Part shown: positions 61,988 through 64,000 of the stretch, piece after piece
How the letters are laid out: the number at the start of each line of letters is the position of its first letter
Numbering within the stretch: position 1 is the first letter of the stretch
From: CAKZLS01 sp963771545
GTDB taxonomy: Bacteria; Pseudomonadota; Alphaproteobacteria; Rhodospirillales; Defluviicoccaceae
NCBI GenBank assembly: GCA_963771545.1
Contig: CAVYTX010000002.1
Coordinates: 186,001-250,000 of the forward strand
DNA length: 64,000 nucleotides
Direction of reading: 5' to 3'
Program-made: the position numbers and the translations under genes
The notes under the pieces: generated by a model
Database searches by the model: none
Told to the model about the DNA's origin: nothing
The model's input: only the letters and a program-made list of their open reading frames with translations

Positions 61988-63163
61988 ATGTTCATCAATT
62001 TCTTCCTCGAGCTCAAACGGGCGCGGATCCCGGTTTCGCTCCGCGAGTACCTGACGCTGATGGAGGCCATGGACGCCGGGCTCGCGGAGTACAGCGTCGA
62101 CGATTTCTACTATCTCAGCCGCTCGTGCCTGGTGAAGGACGAGACCAACCTGGACCGGTTCGACCGGGTGTTCGGCTCCGTGTTCAAGGGGCTCGAGCCC
62201 CCCGATGACGGCGAAACGGCGAAGATCCCCGAGGAGTGGCTGCGCCGCCTCGCCGACCGGGTTCTCACCGATGAGGAAAAGGCCCAGGTCCAGGCCATGG
62301 GCGGCTGGTACAAGCTGATGGAAACGCTGAAGGAGCGCATCGGCGAACAGAAAGGCCGTCACCAGGGCGGCAGTAAGTGGATCGGCACCGGCGGAACGTC
62401 ACCCTATGGCGCCGGCGGCTACAATCCCGAGGGCGTGCGCATCGGCCAGGACCAGAACCGCAACAACCGCGCCGTCAAGGTTTGGGACAAACGCGAGTTC
62501 CGGAACCTGGACTCGTCGGTGGAGCTGGGCACCCGCAATATCAAGGTGGCGCTGCGGCGGTTGCGGCGGTTCGCCCGTCAGGGCGCGGCCACCGAGCTCG
62601 ACCTCGACCACACCATCCGCGCCACCGCCAAGAAGGGCTATCTGGACCTGCACATGGTGCCGGAACGCCATAACGCCGTGAAGGTTTTGCTGTTCCTCGA
62701 CGTGGGCGGCTCCATGGACCCGCATGTCCAAGCGTGCGAGGAGCTGTTCTCGGCGGCGCGGAGCGAGTTCAAGCACCTGGAATATTTCTATTTCCACAAC
62801 TGCGTGTACGAGAAGGTGTGGCGCGACAACAAGCGCCGCCGCGACGACGCCACGCCCACCTGGGACGTGCTCCACACCTACCCTCACGACTACAAGCTGA
62901 TATTCGTCGGCGACGCGTCCATGAGCCCCTACGAGATGATCTATCCGGGCGGCGCCGTGGAGCACTGGAACGAGGAAACCGGATCGTTGTGGATGGAGCG
63001 GGTGCTGAACGTCTACACCCACGCCGTGTGGCTCAACCCGGTTGCCGAGGGGTGGTGGGAGCACACCATGTCCGCCCGGATGATCGGCCAGCTGATGGGC
63101 GGGCGCATGTACCCGCTGACCCTCGACGGGCTCGACCGCGCCATGCGCGCGCTGAGTCGGTAA
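61988..63163 (+). CDS. VWA-domain protein, CoxE-like partner of MoxR
   Basis: The 391-aa protein starts MFINFFLELKRARIPVSLRE, the standard start of the VWA/CoxE-like family that pairs with MoxR ATPases. The VWA domain (about 230-360) has LLFLDVGGSMDPHVQACEEL, a MIDAS-like DxGGS in place of DxSxS, then FHNCVYEKVWRDN and VGDASMSPYEMI. A central GTGGTSPYGAGGYNPEG loop is also typical. The frame extends to 61910, but that part is not conserved. The native upstream region has been replaced by the island, so its expression may depend on a new promoter. Confidence 0.9.
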   Translation: MFINFFLELKRARIPVSLREYLTLMEAMDAGLAEYSVDDFYYLSRSCLVKDETNLDRFDRVFGSVFKGLEPPDDGETAKIPEEWLRRLADRVLTDEEKAQVQAMGGWYKLMETLKERIGEQKGRHQGGSKWIGTGGTSPYGAGGYNPEGVRIGQDQNRNNRAVKVWDKREFRNLDSSVELGTRNIKVALRRLRRFARQGAATELDLDHTIRATAKKGYLDLHMVPERHNAVKVLLFLDVGGSMDPHVQACEELFSAARSEFKHLEYFYFHNCVYEKVWRDNKRRRDDATPTWDVLHTYPHDYKLIFVGDASMSPYEMIYPGGAVEHWNEETGSLWMERVLNVYTHAVWLNPVAEGWWEHTMSARMIGQLMGGRMYPLTLDGLDRAMRALSR

Positions 63164-63247
63164 AGTGGTGACGGCATGCCGCTGATCGGCGATCCGGGGC
63201 CATGAGCACCCGCCTGTCCGCGACATCCTTGCCGAGGATCACGGGTT

Positions 63248-63685
63248 TCAGTCTCTCGAAGCCACCAGCGAACGGGAACCGGCCGCGCCGCTGTCGCCGA
63301 TCACGTCAATGCGAACGGGCGCGATCCCGGCCTTGGTCAATTTCAGCGTTTGCGCCGCGGCCTTGGACAGGTCGATGATCCGGCCGTGTACAAAGGGACC
63401 CCGATCATTGATTTCGACCTCGACCTTCCTGCCATTGTGAAGATTGGTCACTAGGACCTGGGTCCCCAGCGGCAGCTTGCGGTGAGCGGCGGTCATTGCA
63501 AATTGGTCGAACGTCTCGCCGCTGGCCGTCTTCTTGCCGTGGAAACCCGGTCCATACCACGACGCGATACCGCGTTGGCTCTCGGCGCCGGCGTCGGCGT
63601 CACGGGCAAAACCGGAGACCGCCGCCATGACGATCAGAAGGCCGATCGCCGCGAAACCGATATTTGCGCGCACGGTCATGCGCAT
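63248..63685 (-). CDS. RlpA-like septal ring lytic transglycosylase family protein
   Basis: The 145-aa protein has a signal peptide (IGFAAIGLLIVMAAVSGFA, about 9-27) and a double-psi beta-barrel with GIASWYGPGFHGKKTASGE, the family motif, then TAAHRKLPLGTQVLVTNL and INDRGPFVHGRIIDLSKAAA, which carries the catalytic-type Asp. No SPOR domain is present, so it is a short RlpA form. It probably cleaves peptidoglycan in the periplasm. Confidence 0.9.
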   Translation of the reverse strand: MRMTVRANIGFAAIGLLIVMAAVSGFARDADAGAESQRGIASWYGPGFHGKKTASGETFDQFAMTAAHRKLPLGTQVLVTNLHNGRKVEVEINDRGPFVHGRIIDLSKAAAQTLKLTKAGIAPVRIDVIGDSGAAGSRSLVASRD

Positions 63686-63749
63686 CGCCGTCCTCCTCGA
63701 TGGTTGTGCACAAATGCAGTATTGCCGTCTGTCTTAAGTCGGCCGCCGG

Positions 63750-64000
63750 TCAGGACCTGGCGGCGTTCCGTCCCTTGAATTCCGGCAGGGCCTTGAGGTC
63801 CTTGCCGTCGAGAAGAACGATCAGGCGACCATCGGGTTCGAGCTCGAATTGATCGAGGGCGACCGCCACCTTTTTGCCCGACATTCCAACGGGTCCGCCA
63901 ACTTCCACGATCGCCAGAGGGCCCTGGCGGTCGGAATCGAACACATCCTTCACGGTGCCGACACGGTTGTCCCGTTCGTCGAAGACCGTCTTTTGACGGA
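63750..64000 (-). CDS. PRC-barrel domain protein, 5' end beyond right edge
   Basis: The minus-strand frame is open to the right edge and reads TVFDERDNRVGTVKDVFDSD, then IVEVGGPVGMSGKKVAVALD and a C-terminal end at 63750. This is the PRC-barrel beta-fold found in photosynthetic reaction-centre H subunits and many small stress or RNA-processing proteins. The start is not in the window; the internal ATG/GTG at 63953 would lose the first strands. The RlpA gene lies 64 bases downstream. Confidence 0.75.
   Translation of the reverse strand, partial: RQKTVFDERDNRVGTVKDVFDSDRQGPLAIVEVGGPVGMSGKKVAVALDQFELEPDGRLIVLLDGKDLKALPEFKGRNAARS

Overview
The window is a piece of a high-GC alphaproteobacterial chromosome. 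The closest overall match is a Rhodospirillales-type organism: the flagellar run flgB-flgC-fliE-fliQ-fliR-flhB is followed directly by a CckA-like hybrid kinase, and recA and alaS lie close by. This placement comes from gene content and order, not from a database search.

Layout. 1-4906: a NosP-like FIST protein with a PAS sensor (cut by the left edge), then an AcoD/ExaC-type aldehyde dehydrogenase with its DUF779 partner. 4917-15714: a mobile-element graveyard with nested insertions. It holds a palindromic MITE-like element cut by an IS110 that is itself split by an IS1595; an IS256 remnant; a serine recombinase with a nonsense codon; an internally deleted IS30 inside a small gene; a tyrosine integrase with two frameshifts; an IS630; tusA; and an IS1182 inserted in the tip of a second MITE-like element at the end of ybhB. 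16348-21954: a rearranged TRAP-transporter operon (dctP without signal peptide, dctQ, dctM) with an N,N-dimethylformamidase-like large subunit and a UspA protein, which suggests uptake and hydrolysis of an amide. 22116-27526: a lipoprotein, an isocitrate lyase/PEP mutase family enzyme, a VPLPA-CTERM exported protein, a frameshifted oxyR, and a di-haem peroxidase-like protein divergent from oxyR. 27947-30976: a large DUF4062-NACHT-FGE protein, a candidate NLR-like immune or signalling protein whose C-terminus resembles a diversified (DGR-type) variable region. 31310-36988: envelope genes (mtgA, a GT2-GtrA glycosyltransferase, a GT39-like glycosyltransferase) and an oxidoreductase. 37115-45660: flagellar export and rod genes, cckA, a LuxR-type regulator and recA. 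45761-53785: alaS and transporters. 53877-63163: a moxR / VWA (CoxE-like) pair split by about 7.2 kb of accessory DNA. That DNA carries a third MITE-like element, four or five toxin-antitoxin modules, an orphan SF2 helicase and several repeat families. 63248-64000: an RlpA-like protein and a PRC-barrel protein cut by the right edge.

Most notable observations: (1) a family of about 264-bp two-hairpin elements, each placed within 0-10 bases of a host stop codon, with stems kept by compensatory changes and one copy flanked by a direct repeat; (2) the DUF4062-NACHT-FGE protein with its adenine-compatible variable-region pattern; (3) the helicase/TA island that separates moxR from its partner. Several genes (oxyR, the integrase, the MazE-like antitoxin, the FGE tail) are broken by single-base indels, so assembly error must be excluded before they are called pseudogenes.
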